In this document: positions 1 to 8,229 of the stretch, one piece after another
Position numbering within the stretch: the first letter of the stretch is position 1
Layout: each line of letters begins with the position of its first letter
Assembly: GCF_020707265.1 (NCBI RefSeq)
Contig: NZ_JAJFEQ010000003.1
Span: forward strand, 434,001 to 498,000
DNA length: 64,000 bases
Direction of reading: 5' to 3'
Origin: Massilia sp. IC2-477
Lineage (GTDB): Bacteria; Pseudomonadota; Gammaproteobacteria; Burkholderiales; Burkholderiaceae_D
Notes under the pieces: model-generated
Seen by the model: only the letters and a program-made list of their open reading frames with translations
Told to the model about the DNA's origin: nothing
Databases searched by the model: none
Position numbers and translations under genes: made by a program

Positions 1-360
1 CGCCTGGCGCGCGCCATCGCCGACATGGGTTTTTACGAACTGCGTCGCCAACTCGAGTACAAGTCGGCATGGCGGGGTGGGCACCTGGTCGTCGCCGATA
101 GGTGGTTCGCGAGCAGTCGCCTGTGCTCGTGCTGCGGCTACAAGCACGAAGCGCTCGGTTTGGGAACAAGGCAATGGACCTGCCCGGGTTGCAAGACGCA
201 ACACGACCGCGACATCAATGCGGCCATCAACCTGAAGAACATGGCGGTGAGTTCCACCGTCGCTGCCTGTGAAGGGGAAGGCGCTGGCCTTGGGCGTGAG
301 CACAAGGCGAAACCGGCCCCGGTGAAGCAGGAATCCAACAGCAAAGCCTGCTCTGCATAA
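1..360 (+). CDS. tnpB: TnpB-like RNA-guided nuclease of an IS200/IS605-type element, C-terminal part
   Basis: The reading frame is open from the first base, so the N-terminus lies outside the window. The visible 119 residues carry a zinc ribbon (SCCGYK, then CPGCK) followed by HDRDINAAINL, whose Asp is the last RuvC acidic residue. This is the signature end of TnpB/OrfB proteins. Family knowledge: TnpB is a transposon-encoded endonuclease guided by an RNA made from the element's 3' end, ancestral to Cas12. The tail after the RuvC motif is Ala/Gly/Lys rich and ends at a TAA. Whether the gene is intact, and whether a tnpA accompanies it, cannot be seen. The family call is firm. Confidence 0.85.
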   Translation, partial: RLARAIADMGFYELRRQLEYKSAWRGGHLVVADRWFASSRLCSCCGYKHEALGLGTRQWTCPGCKTQHDRDINAAINLKNMAVSSTVAACEGEGAGLGREHKAKPAPVKQESNSKACSA

Positions 361-372
361 CTTGCGTAAGTT
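359..372 (+). other. Small hairpin just after tnpB, possible element right end
   Basis: AACTT-GCGT-AAGTT starts inside the tnpB stop codon. IS200/IS605 elements end in subterminal hairpins close to the tnpB stop, and the guide RNA usually ends near there. The hairpin is short and the element boundary is not defined by anything else visible. Confidence 0.3.
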
Positions 373-497
373 TGGAGGAACGGTAGCCGGTTCACGATCG
401 AGCTGCCTCTCGCCTGAGCCGCCGCATGCATCGCGCGCGCGTTGGCCGCGCCGGCATGCATATACTGACGGCTGAGCCAACCATCCGCGTCAACGCC

Positions 498-1034
498 ATG
501 AAGACAACAACGGCAGCCATCGGCGCCGCTACCGCGATCGCTACCCTGGCGGCCGCCCTCTTTGCCAGCCCGCACCTGGCGCTGTACCGCATGCGCGTCG
601 CCGTCGAGGCCCGCGACGCGCAGGCCCTGTCCGCGTATGTCGACTACCCCAGCCTGCGCGAAAGCGTCAAGGTCCAGGTCATGCGCCGCCTGGGCGCCCA
701 GGGCGTGCTCGGGGAATCGGGCGCGAATCCCTTCGCCGCCTTCGGCAAGGCGATGGCGCTGGCGGTGATCGATCCGGTGGTCGATGCCGCCGTCTCGCCG
801 GCGGGCGTGGCGGCGATGCTGGATTCCGGCGACATCCGCGTCCAGCCCAAGCAGGAAGGTTCGCCGGCGCCGACCGGCGAAGGGGCGCGCGACAAGGTGA
901 ATTACGACCTGTCCTACCGCGGCTGGGGCCAGGCCGTGGTGCAGCGGGCCGACGGCGGCGGCGTCGCCTTTATCCTCGACCGGGACGGCCTGTGGAGCTG
1001 GAAGCTGGCGGCGGTCGAGTTACGCGAGGAGTAG
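498..1034 (+). CDS. DUF2939 domain protein, membrane-anchored
   Basis: A 178-residue protein with an N-terminal hydrophobic segment (about residues 4-24, Ala rich) that is either an uncleaved anchor or a signal peptide. The body contains the pattern ALSAYVDYPSLRESVKVQV typical of DUF2939 proteins. No function is established for the family. An in-frame ATG lies 72 bases upstream, but the chosen ATG puts the hydrophobic segment at the extreme N-terminus, as expected of an exported protein. It is followed within ten bases by a stem-loop shared with the convergent transporter gene. The family is moderately sure, the role unknown. Confidence 0.75.
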   Translation: MKTTTAAIGAATAIATLAAALFASPHLALYRMRVAVEARDAQALSAYVDYPSLRESVKVQVMRRLGAQGVLGESGANPFAAFGKAMALAVIDPVVDAAVSPAGVAAMLDSGDIRVQPKQEGSPAPTGEGARDKVNYDLSYRGWGQAVVQRADGGGVAFILDRDGLWSWKLAAVELREE

Positions 1035-1040
1035 ACAAAA

Positions 1041-1066
1041 AAATGCCGCTGTCGCCAGCGGCATTT
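1041..1066 (-). terminator. Rho-independent terminator for the MFS transporter gene
   Basis: A perfect ten-base-pair stem AAATGCCGCT/AGCGGCATTT has a six-base loop. On the minus strand it is followed by a run of T (A run at 1037-1043 on the plus strand). It sits between two convergent genes and could also slow readthrough from the DUF2939 gene. Confidence 0.8.
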
Positions 1067-1085
1067 CGGACGGACGACGGCGCGC

Positions 1086-2786
1086 TCAGTCGTGCGCGTA
1101 GATGTCGTTATCCTTGGTCTCGCGGATGAACAGGCCGCCGATGACGACGGTCGCCAGCGCGATGATGATCGGGTACCACAGCCCGTAATAGATGTCGCCC
1201 TTGAGCGCCACAAGGGCGAAGGTCACGGTCGGCAGCATGCCGCCGAACCAGCCGTTACCGATGTGGTAGGGCAGGGACATCGAGGTGTAGCGGATCCGGG
1301 TCGGGAACATCTCGACCAGCATCGCCGCGATCGGACCGTACACCATGGTCACGTAGAGCACCAGGATGAACAGCAGCAGTACCAGCATCGGCTTGTTCAC
1401 CTCTGCCGGGTCGGCCTTGGCTGGATAGCCGGCAGTGGTGAGGGCGCCCGTTACCTGCTTCTTGAGCGCGTCTTCCTGGGTCTTCGAGGCGGCGTCGAAG
1501 TTCAGGCCGTCCGGGGTCATGACCGCATTGAAGGACTGGAAGGTGGTATCGCCCACTTTCACTGCAGCCACGGTGCCGGCTGGCGCCTCCTGGATGGTGT
1601 AGCTCACCGACGCGGCGGTCAGCATGCGGGTCGCGATGTCGCAGGACGACGGGAATTTCTTGGTGCCGGTCGGGTCAACCTGGAAGTGGCAGGTATTCGG
1701 GTCTGCCACCACCACCACGGGCGCGGTCTGGATGGCGCGCTCGAGGGCCGGATTGCCGTAGTGGGTGATCGCCTTGAAGATCGGGAAGTAGGTCGCCGCA
1801 GCGATGACGCAGCCGCCCAGGATGATCCACTTGCGGCCGATCCGGTCGGACAGCGAGCCGAAGAAGATGAAGAAGGGAGTGGCGAGGGCCAGCGCGATCA
1901 TGATCAGGATGTTCGCGGTGGGCTCGTCGATCTTCAGGGTCTTGGTCAGGAAGAACAGGGCGTAGAACTGGCCGGTGTACCACACCACCGCCTGGCCCAT
2001 GGTCAGGCCGGCCAGGGCCAGGAAGGCGACCTTGGCGTTCTTCGGCTTCAGGAAGGCTTCCGACAGCGGCGCCTTCGAGGTCTTGCCTTCGGCCTTCATC
2101 TTGGCGAAGGCCGGCGACTCGGCCATCGACAGGCGGATCCAGACCGAGATGCCCAGCAGGATCACCGAGACCAGGAAGGGAATGCGCCAGCCCCAGGCTT
2201 GGAACTCGTCCTCGCCCATGGCGGTCCTCGTTCCCAGGATCACGAGCAGCGACAGGAACAGGCCGATGGTCGCCGTGGTCTGGATGTAGGAAGTGAACAG
2301 GCCGCGCTTGCCGTGCGGGGCGTGCTCGGCCACGTAGGTGGCGGCGCCGCCGTATTCGCCGCCAAGCGCCAGGCCCTGCAGGATGCGCAGCGAGACCAGG
2401 ATGATCGGCGCCGCGATGCCGATCGACGCGTGGCTGGGCAGCAGGCCGACCAGGAAGGTCGAGGCGCCCATGATCAGGATCGTCACCAGGAAGGTGTACT
2501 TGCGGCCGATCATGTCGCCGAGGCGGCCGAACACCAGCGCGCCGAAGGGACGCACGATGAAGCCGGCGGCAAAGGCCATCAGGGCGAAGATGAAGGTGGT
2601 GGTGGGGTCGCCGATGAAGAACTGCTTGGCGATGATGGTAGCGAGCGAGCCGTACAGGTAGAAGTCATACCACTCGAACACCGTGCCGAGGGAAGAGGCG
2701 AAAATGACTTTCCGTTCTTCCTTGGTGATTCCGGCGGAGGAAGATGAAGCGCTCCCTCCGGCGGTCATGCCGGGTGTGATTGCCAT
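1086..2786 (-). CDS. MFS transporter, metabolite:H+ symporter (ProP/ShiA-like) family
   Basis: 566 residues with the MFS signature loop GRLGDMIGRKYTF (residues 88-100) and its second-half copy GSLSDRIGRKW (310-320), plus GLALGGEYGGAATYVAEHAP (138-157), typical of the metabolite:H+ symporter branch (ProP, ShiA, KgtP, CitA). Substrates in this branch are small organic acids, betaine or proline, and this one cannot be told. Odd feature: a 120-residue mostly hydrophilic insert (about 341-465) between two late helices, with Cys366 and Cys382, probably a periplasmic domain. GGAG seven bases before the ATG supports the start. It ends at its own terminator and appears monocistronic. Confidence 0.85.
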   Translation of the reverse strand: MAITPGMTAGGSASSSSAGITKEERKVIFASSLGTVFEWYDFYLYGSLATIIAKQFFIGDPTTTFIFALMAFAAGFIVRPFGALVFGRLGDMIGRKYTFLVTILIMGASTFLVGLLPSHASIGIAAPIILVSLRILQGLALGGEYGGAATYVAEHAPHGKRGLFTSYIQTTATIGLFLSLLVILGTRTAMGEDEFQAWGWRIPFLVSVILLGISVWIRLSMAESPAFAKMKAEGKTSKAPLSEAFLKPKNAKVAFLALAGLTMGQAVVWYTGQFYALFFLTKTLKIDEPTANILIMIALALATPFFIFFGSLSDRIGRKWIILGGCVIAAATYFPIFKAITHYGNPALERAIQTAPVVVVADPNTCHFQVDPTGTKKFPSSCDIATRMLTAASVSYTIQEAPAGTVAAVKVGDTTFQSFNAVMTPDGLNFDAASKTQEDALKKQVTGALTTAGYPAKADPAEVNKPMLVLLLFILVLYVTMVYGPIAAMLVEMFPTRIRYTSMSLPYHIGNGWFGGMLPTVTFALVALKGDIYYGLWYPIIIALATVVIGGLFIRETKDNDIYAHD

Positions 2787-3065
2787 GTGTGTCTCCGTAT
2801 AGGTATTAGTGTCACCGGAAATGCTGATTGTTTGTCAGCTGTCGCGGAGTGTGTTCCGGTTTCCTTACACGATAATTACTCCAAACTTACACGGAGCTTA
2901 CAGATGAGCTGTAACAAGCTGTCAACACTTCCCGTAAACACGCTTCTTCACTCTGTAAGGACAGATGCTGCGGCGCGCAATATGAACTTGCAACTTTTTT
3001 ACGAACGACCGTACTTAATCATGCTATTCTCGATTGGCCCTAGCAAGCCGTGTAAAGGAAGATAA

Positions 3066-3368
3066 ATGCTCAAGCATATCGTGATGTGGAAGTTGAAGGA
3101 TGAAGCAGAGGGCGCGGACCGCCTGAGCAATGCGCGCGAAATGAAACGCCGCCTGGATGCGTGCGCGAATATCGTGCCGGGTCAGCTCAAGTTCGAAGTG
3201 ATGCTGGCCCAGCCGGGGCTGGAAGCGACCTATGACGTGGTGCTGTATTCCGAGTTTGCCGACCGCGCGGCGCTGCAGGCATATATCGACCATCCGACGC
3301 ACAAGGCGGTGGTGCCTTTCATCGGCGCGATTCGCGAAGGGCGGCAGTGCATGGATTACGAGGTGTAA
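3066..3368 (+). CDS. Dabb (stress-responsive alpha/beta barrel) family protein
   Basis: A 100-residue single-domain protein beginning MLKHIVMWKLKDEA and containing the conserved core YDVVLYSEFADRAALQAYIDHPTHKAV, the hallmark of the dimeric ferredoxin-like Dabb fold. Members range from plant stress proteins to polyketide cyclases, and the bacterial ones mostly have no assigned reaction. AAAGGAAG lies just before the ATG. The two SDR genes downstream start 45 and 850 bases later on the same strand and could be co-transcribed, so a role in handling a small aromatic or carbonyl compound is possible but is only inference. Confidence 0.85.
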   Translation: MLKHIVMWKLKDEAEGADRLSNAREMKRRLDACANIVPGQLKFEVMLAQPGLEATYDVVLYSEFADRAALQAYIDHPTHKAVVPFIGAIREGRQCMDYEV

Positions 3369-3413
3369 GCCGGCCTCCACGCCGCATTACCAGAACAAAT
3401 GACGGAGACAACA

Positions 3414-4196
3414 ATGCGCACCACCCAGGAACTCTTTTCACTCAAGGACAAGACCGCCATCGTCACCGGCGGCTCGCGCGGCCTCGGCCTGCAGATGGCC
3501 GAAGCCCTCGGCGAGCAGGGCGCCCGCGTCGTGATTTCCTCGCGCAAGCAGGAAGAGCTCGACGCCGCCGTCGCCCACCTGAAGGAGCGCGGCATCGACG
3601 CTTCGGCGATCGCGGCCGACCTGTCCGACGAGGCGCAGGTGCAATCCTTCGTGCAGGAAGCCATCGCCCGGCTCGGCCACGTCGACATCCTGGTCAACAA
3701 TGCCGGCGCCAGCTGGGGCGCTCCGGCGGAAGACTATCCGCTGGAAGCCTGGGACAAGGTGATGGACCTGAACGTGCGCAGCATTTTCCTGGTCACGCAG
3801 GCGGTCGGCAAACTGTCCATGATCCCGCGCCGCTACGGGCGTATCATCAGTATCTCGTCGATCGCTGGCCTGGCCGGCAACCCGCCGGGCACGATGCAGA
3901 CCATCGCCTACAACACCTCCAAGGGCGCGGTGGTGAACTTCACTCGGGCGCTGGCCGGCGAATGGGGCCGCTACGGCATCACGGTGAACTCGATCGCGCC
4001 GGGCTTCTTCCCGTCGAAGATGACCAAGGGCGTGCTGGCCGCATTCGGCGCCGAAAACCTGGCCAAGGACGCGCCGCTGAACCGTCTCGGCGACGACGAG
4101 GACCTGAAGGGCGCGGTGGTGCTGTTTGCCTCCGACGCCGGCAAGCACATCACCGGGCAGACGCTGGCCGTCGATGGAGGCGTGTCCGCAGTCTGA
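3414..4196 (+). CDS. SDR family NAD(P)-dependent oxidoreductase
   Basis: Classical short-chain dehydrogenase of 260 residues: cofactor motif TGGSRGLG, NNAG, and the catalytic Ser...YxxxK as SSIAG and YNTSK, with a C-terminal DGG. It resembles the FabG/gluconate 5-dehydrogenase-like group. The substrate is unknown. A slightly longer reading frame begins at 3399, but GGAG at 3404-3407 is correctly spaced for the ATG at 3414. The gene is followed 23 bases later by a second SDR on the same strand, so the two likely form an operon. Confidence 0.85.
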   Translation: MRTTQELFSLKDKTAIVTGGSRGLGLQMAEALGEQGARVVISSRKQEELDAAVAHLKERGIDASAIAADLSDEAQVQSFVQEAIARLGHVDILVNNAGASWGAPAEDYPLEAWDKVMDLNVRSIFLVTQAVGKLSMIPRRYGRIISISSIAGLAGNPPGTMQTIAYNTSKGAVVNFTRALAGEWGRYGITVNSIAPGFFPSKMTKGVLAAFGAENLAKDAPLNRLGDDEDLKGAVVLFASDAGKHITGQTLAVDGGVSAV

Positions 4197-4219
4197 ACGG
4201 CTAACGAGGGAGAGGGAGC

Positions 4220-5128
4220 ATGAAGGATTTTAGCGGCAAGGTTGCCGTCATCACGGGCGCCGCCAGCGGGCTGGGACGCGAGTTCGCCAACACGGCAGCG
4301 AGCCTTGGCATGAAGCTGGTGCTGGCCGATGTGCAGGCCAAGGCATTGGAACACGCGGCCGAAGAGCTGATGGAGGGCGGCGCCGAAGTGCTGGCCATGG
4401 TGTGCGACGTCAGCAAGGGCGCGCACGTGCAGGAGCTGGCCGATTCCGCCATCGCCCGCTTCCATCACGTGCACCTGGTCTTCAATAATGCGGGCGTCGG
4501 TTCGGGGGGGCTGATCTGGGAGAACTCGGAACAGGACTGGGAGTGGGTGCTGGGCGTGAACCTGATGGGCGTGGTGCACGGCGTGCGCGTGTTCACCCGG
4601 GTGATGCTCGAGTGCGCGCAGCGCGATGCCGATTTCGAAGGGCATATCGTGAACACGGCCTCGATGGCCGGGCTGCTGACGCCGCCGGCGATGGGCGTCT
4701 ACAACGTGTCCAAGCACGCGGTGGTGGCGCTCACCGAAACCCTGCACCACGATTTGCGGCTGGTCGATGCACCGATCAAGGCTTCGGTGCTGTGCCCGTA
4801 TTTCGTGCCGACCGGGATCGCCCAGTCGCACCGCAACCGCCCGGACGAACTGGCCAGCCACGAGCGCACCACGGCCAGCCAGATGGCGGCGCAGATGATG
4901 ACGGAAAAGGCGGTCGAGTCGGGCAAGGTGACGGCGGCGGACGTGGCGCGCATGACGTTCGATGCGATTCGCGAGGAGCGCTTCTTTATCTATTCGCATC
5001 CGCAGGCGCTGGGTGCGGTGGCGGAGCGTTTCGACGCGATCGTGAAGGGAGCGCAGCCGGCGGATCCGTATGCGGCGACGCCGCAGGTGACGGAGATGCT
5101 GAGGGCAGGGGTTAAAGGACGGCGCTGA
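4220..5128 (+). CDS. SDR family oxidoreductase
   Basis: 302 residues with TGAASGLG (cofactor binding), NNAGVG, an active-site region MAGLLTPPAMGVYNVSK, and an extended C-terminal half typical of the larger classical SDRs that act on hydrophobic alcohols or ketones. A strong purine stretch GAGGGAGAGGGAG lies directly before the ATG. Its neighbour upstream is a different SDR, not a duplicate: the sequences differ throughout outside the family motifs. The specific substrate cannot be read. A REP-like repeat pair follows immediately after the stop codon. Confidence 0.85.
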   Translation: MKDFSGKVAVITGAASGLGREFANTAASLGMKLVLADVQAKALEHAAEELMEGGAEVLAMVCDVSKGAHVQELADSAIARFHHVHLVFNNAGVGSGGLIWENSEQDWEWVLGVNLMGVVHGVRVFTRVMLECAQRDADFEGHIVNTASMAGLLTPPAMGVYNVSKHAVVALTETLHHDLRLVDAPIKASVLCPYFVPTGIAQSHRNRPDELASHERTTASQMAAQMMTEKAVESGKVTAADVARMTFDAIREERFFIYSHPQALGAVAERFDAIVKGAQPADPYAATPQVTEMLRAGVKGRR

Positions 5129-5142
5129 GCATCCTGTCACGG

Positions 5143-5204
5143 ACCGCGTGGGCGGAAATCCGCCCACCCTACCGTAGGGTGGGCGGATTTTCCGCCCACG
5201 CGGT
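5143..5204. repeat. Pair of REP-like palindromic repeats, head to head
   Basis: Two inverted copies of the same unit meet at 5172-5174: ACCGCGTGGGCGG...CCGCCCACCCTAC and GTAGGGTGGGCGG...CCGCCCACGCGGT. Each unit is itself a hairpin, and the pair forms a larger palindrome. The unit recurs at 7165, 19821 and 19899. It lies between two convergent genes. Confidence 0.85.
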
Positions 5205-5222
5205 CAAATCACGTCGAATGAA

Positions 5223-7067
5223 TCAGCGGCTCGCACAGAAGCCTGGATCATCATTGGTCGCCCCCGGCGCCAGGTCCGGATTCCAGTCCGCGCCCGACAG
5301 GGTCATGATGCCGTTCTCCAGCGTGTACTTGCCGTTCCACAGCCCGCTCGGCGTGCCCTGCACCGGCAGCTGCACGCTCCAGCGCACCGCTTTCACCGCA
5401 CTGGTATTGGTTACCGCCACCTTGGCGCAGTAGCCGCTGCCCCAGTCGCCGGTGATGATCAGCTTGGAGGTCAGCGCACCGGCCGGCAGTTGCGGCGGCG
5501 GTTCCACCGGCTTGACCGGGCGCGTCGCGCACAGGCCGATCTCGGTCGCGTCACCCGGACGCAGCATCTTGTTCCAGTTCATGCCCTTCACGACGAGCTT
5601 CTTGTTCTCGAGCGTGTAGGTGCCGTTCCATAGTGACATGATCGTATCCGGGAAGTCGGTCTCGGCCACGAACCAGCCGGCCACGTCACCCACGTTCTTG
5701 ACAGTCATCGTGCCGCACCAGCCGCTGCCCCAGTCGTTCGGCTTGTCGAAGGTGACCGACACGGTCGGCACCGGCGCGGGCGGCAGCGGGTTCGGGTAGG
5801 GACCAGGTTCGACCGCGTTCGGATCCAGGAAGGCCTTCTTGGTGGCGGTCAGGAGCGGGTTGTTGACGCCGTCCGTGGTGCCGTAGTTGACCAGCCAGAT
5901 GATGGTGCCGGCTGCGCCTTCGCCCGCGCGGTTTGAATTCGCCCAGGCGCCCTTGGCGGCGATGGTCGCCGGCTCTTCGTAGCTCAGGTAGCCGGTGGCC
6001 CAGTCAGTGCGGGTGGCCGGGGTGTAGCCGCCCGGGTAGGTGCGGTAGCTGGTCTGGGTCGCGGCGTCCCAGGCGTAGATGCCCTTGTCCAGGTAGCCGT
6101 GCTTGTGCAGCTGGGCGTAATTCCAGCGCACGTCGAATACCGACCACTGGCTCAGGTCGCCATCGGTTTCCTGGTCCGGGCCGGTGTAGGGCGGCGCGTA
6201 GTTCATGCCGTAGAATCCCAGGCCCATGCCGAGCTTCGAGCGCGGAATGCCTTCGTCTTCGTACATCTGGATCGTGCTGGCGATCGACATCGGGCGTGAG
6301 CCCTTGTGGCCCGTGAGCGGCGCGAAGGTGGTCGAGGTCCAGCCCTGGCCGAACCAACCCATGCCGTAGCTCATGAAGTTGTACTGGTCGACCAGGTTCG
6401 CCACGCGCTTGTGGTGCTCGGTGACCTTGTCGATGTTGGTGTTGAGCATGCCGGCCGGGAAGGTGATGATCACCGGGCTCTGTTGGTAGCGCGGACGCGC
6501 ATTCGCTTCCTTGCGGATGTCCGCGATCAGGGCTTCGAGCAGCGCCTGTTCCTCGACGGCCTTGTCGGCGATGCCTTCCCAGTCGACGTCGACGCCGTCG
6601 TAGCCCTTGGCGACCATGTAGTCGACCAGGTTCTTCACGAACAGCGGGCGCACTTCCGGCTGCGATGAGGCGATGAAGCCCGCGTTGTCGCCTTCGCCGC
6701 CCAGCATGATCAGCGCCTTGGTGCCGACCTGGTGGGCGCGCATGATCATGTATTCCTCGACCGTCTTGTCCCAGGCCGCACCGGGACCGAGGTCGCGCCG
6801 GTCGTGCGCCGAGCCGGCGCCAAGCACGATCTCGCCGGGCTTGCCGGTCTTGCCGCCGCCCGGACCGATACGCGCGAACACGAAATGTGTCATGGCCGTC
6901 ATGTCGACGTGCTCGGGAGCCTGGTAGTCGCCGTTGTCCCAGAAGTAGCCGCCGTAGTAGCCGGTGACCCATTTGCTAGCTGGTTCGGCCGCCTGCACTG
7001 CCCATGGGCTGCTGGCGCAACCCGCCACCAGGGTGAGAACTGCAAGACGCTTCAATGATGTTTTCAT
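5223..7067 (-). CDS. GH18 chitinase with two C-terminal CBM2 modules, probable lipoprotein
   Basis: 614 residues. The GH18 catalytic motif DxxDxDxE is intact (D157, D160, D162, E164, with E164 the proton donor), so the enzyme should hydrolyse chitin or a related GlcNAc polymer. After the catalytic domain come two repeats (about 445-520 and 530-612), each with WGSGWC or WGSGYC, a central WNGxYTLEN and a final Cys, the disulphide-closed pattern of family 2 carbohydrate-binding modules. The N-terminus MKTSLKRLAVLTLVAGC fits a lipobox (VAGC, Cys17), so it may be an outer-membrane lipoprotein rather than freely secreted. GAGGAAAC precedes the ATG. It seems monocistronic. Confidence 0.9.
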   Translation of the reverse strand: MKTSLKRLAVLTLVAGCASSPWAVQAAEPASKWVTGYYGGYFWDNGDYQAPEHVDMTAMTHFVFARIGPGGGKTGKPGEIVLGAGSAHDRRDLGPGAAWDKTVEEYMIMRAHQVGTKALIMLGGEGDNAGFIASSQPEVRPLFVKNLVDYMVAKGYDGVDVDWEGIADKAVEEQALLEALIADIRKEANARPRYQQSPVIITFPAGMLNTNIDKVTEHHKRVANLVDQYNFMSYGMGWFGQGWTSTTFAPLTGHKGSRPMSIASTIQMYEDEGIPRSKLGMGLGFYGMNYAPPYTGPDQETDGDLSQWSVFDVRWNYAQLHKHGYLDKGIYAWDAATQTSYRTYPGGYTPATRTDWATGYLSYEEPATIAAKGAWANSNRAGEGAAGTIIWLVNYGTTDGVNNPLLTATKKAFLDPNAVEPGPYPNPLPPAPVPTVSVTFDKPNDWGSGWCGTMTVKNVGDVAGWFVAETDFPDTIMSLWNGTYTLENKKLVVKGMNWNKMLRPGDATEIGLCATRPVKPVEPPPQLPAGALTSKLIITGDWGSGYCAKVAVTNTSAVKAVRWSVQLPVQGTPSGLWNGKYTLENGIMTLSGADWNPDLAPGATNDDPGFCASR

Positions 7068-7164
7068 ATCGTTTCCTCATGTGGTTGCCACAGGGAAACA
7101 ATGTAACAGCGCGCCCGGCTGTCAATATGTCTGTGAAATGTAATGCCCCCACGGATGGGGGAAC

Positions 7165-7193
7165 GTAGGGTGGGCGAATTCCGCCCACGCGGT
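7165..7193. repeat. Single REP-like repeat
   Basis: One unit, GTAGGGTGGGCG...CGCCCACGCGGT, in the gap between the chitinase and NRDE genes. A separate C5/G5 hairpin (7146-7161) lies directly beside it and may end transcription from the NRDE operon, though no T run follows. Confidence 0.75.
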
Positions 7194-7214
7194 GATACGT
7201 GACGGCCCGCCCCA

Positions 7215-7958
7215 TTACGGCTGGACGACGCGCTCGTGCAGTTCCGGCTCGCCCTCGCGGTAGAGCTTGACGACCGTCGACGTCCGGGTGCCGTAGCCCT
7301 CCATTTCGATACACACCGGCGAGAGCATGCGCTCGACCTCGATCGGCATGCCCGTCTCCGGAAGGCGCAGGTCGGGCGCGCGGGTGGTGTCGGCCAGCAT
7401 CTCGAAATAGGCGTCCTCCGGCGCCCCCTGGCACAGCAGGCTGGCGAACTGGGCCTTGGTGCGCAGCACCTTGGGCCAGGGCGCGTCCAGCAGGCCGTTC
7501 GAAATGCCGTAGATGCGGCCCGGCTCGAGCGGCTTGCCATTGCGCGGATCTTCGCCACCGCGGTTCGAGTACCAGAACAGGGTGTCGCGGTCGCCCAGCA
7601 CCAGGTTGTAGCCGTTGTAGACGTCGCCGCGCGCGATCACCTGTTCCAGGTAGTCGGCGGCCGGCAGCTCGCCGGTCAGGTATCCGGCCACCAGGTCGCC
7701 GCGCGACGGGGCGTTCTCGCGCCGCTCCAGCGGCCCCCGGATATTGGTCAGCGCAGCGAAGCGCGGGCCGTTCGGGCCCGTCGTGCTTACCCCCATCCAG
7801 CTGCCGCCGCCCTGCAGGTCGCGTCCCGCGATCACGTGCGGATGCTCCGGCCAGGGGGCGGCCGGGGTAGCGGGGCGGTCATAGAATTCGTCGCGGTTGG
7901 CCGCCGCGATGACGGGCACGCCCGGCAGCACCTGCCAGGCAAAGACGATCAGGCACAT
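7215..7958 (-). CDS. NRDE family protein (TANGO2 homologue)
   Basis: 247 residues beginning MCLIVFAW and carrying the defining ANRDEFYDRP motif, then GGGSWMGVSTTG and FAALTNIR. The N-terminal Cys2 is typical of the family, which has an Ntn-hydrolase-like fold. Animal TANGO2 has been linked to heme trafficking and mitochondrial lipid handling; bacterial members have no firm role. It is the third gene of a tight operon: its start overlaps the end of the DUF4936 gene by ten bases, and ygfZ stands upstream. Linkage to ygfZ suggests a connection to iron or cofactor metabolism, which is inference. Confidence 0.9.
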   Translation of the reverse strand: MCLIVFAWQVLPGVPVIAAANRDEFYDRPATPAAPWPEHPHVIAGRDLQGGGSWMGVSTTGPNGPRFAALTNIRGPLERRENAPSRGDLVAGYLTGELPAADYLEQVIARGDVYNGYNLVLGDRDTLFWYSNRGGEDPRNGKPLEPGRIYGISNGLLDAPWPKVLRTKAQFASLLCQGAPEDAYFEMLADTTRAPDLRLPETGMPIEVERMLSPVCIEMEGYGTRTSTVVKLYREGEPELHERVVQP

Positions 7959-8227
7959 AGGTCGAGGTCCGTGAAGATTTCGGACCGGCGCGGCCCTTCG
8001 ATATACGCAAGCAGGCCGGCGTCCAGCGCCGCCTGCTCGACGGCGGCCGCGAAGCCGCCCGGTACCGCTGGATAGACTTCCATCCAGGTCTGCAGGCCGT
8101 CGCGCTCTTCCGGACGGCGCTTCAGCTGCGCAGGCAGTCCGAGCTGCGCCTGCATGGCGCGCACCCGGGGCGCAAGGCTGGCGGCGTTATGCTCGCGCAC
8201 CTTGTAGTAGACGTACAGGTCGATCAT
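7949..8227 (-). CDS. DUF4936 family protein
   Basis: 92 residues, starting MIDLYVYYKVREHNAASLAPRV and matching what I recall of DUF4936, a small ferredoxin-like family mostly found in Burkholderiales directly downstream of ygfZ. A longer frame exists upstream, but it lies inside ygfZ and its translation is Arg-rich shadow sequence, so the ATG two bases after the ygfZ stop is chosen. The sequence QTWMEVYP is characteristic. The function is unknown. The position between ygfZ and NRDE with minimal spacing implies translational coupling. Confidence 0.85.
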   Translation of the reverse strand: MIDLYVYYKVREHNAASLAPRVRAMQAQLGLPAQLKRRPEERDGLQTWMEVYPAVPGGFAAAVEQAALDAGLLAYIEGPRRSEIFTDLDLCA

Positions 8228-8229
8228 CG

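Noticed and set aside
1092-2747. 551-codon plus-strand frame opposite the MFS transporter
   Set aside because: Shadow frame: His/Arg/Asp/Gln rich, no recognisable domain, and the transporter on the other strand has all family motifs.
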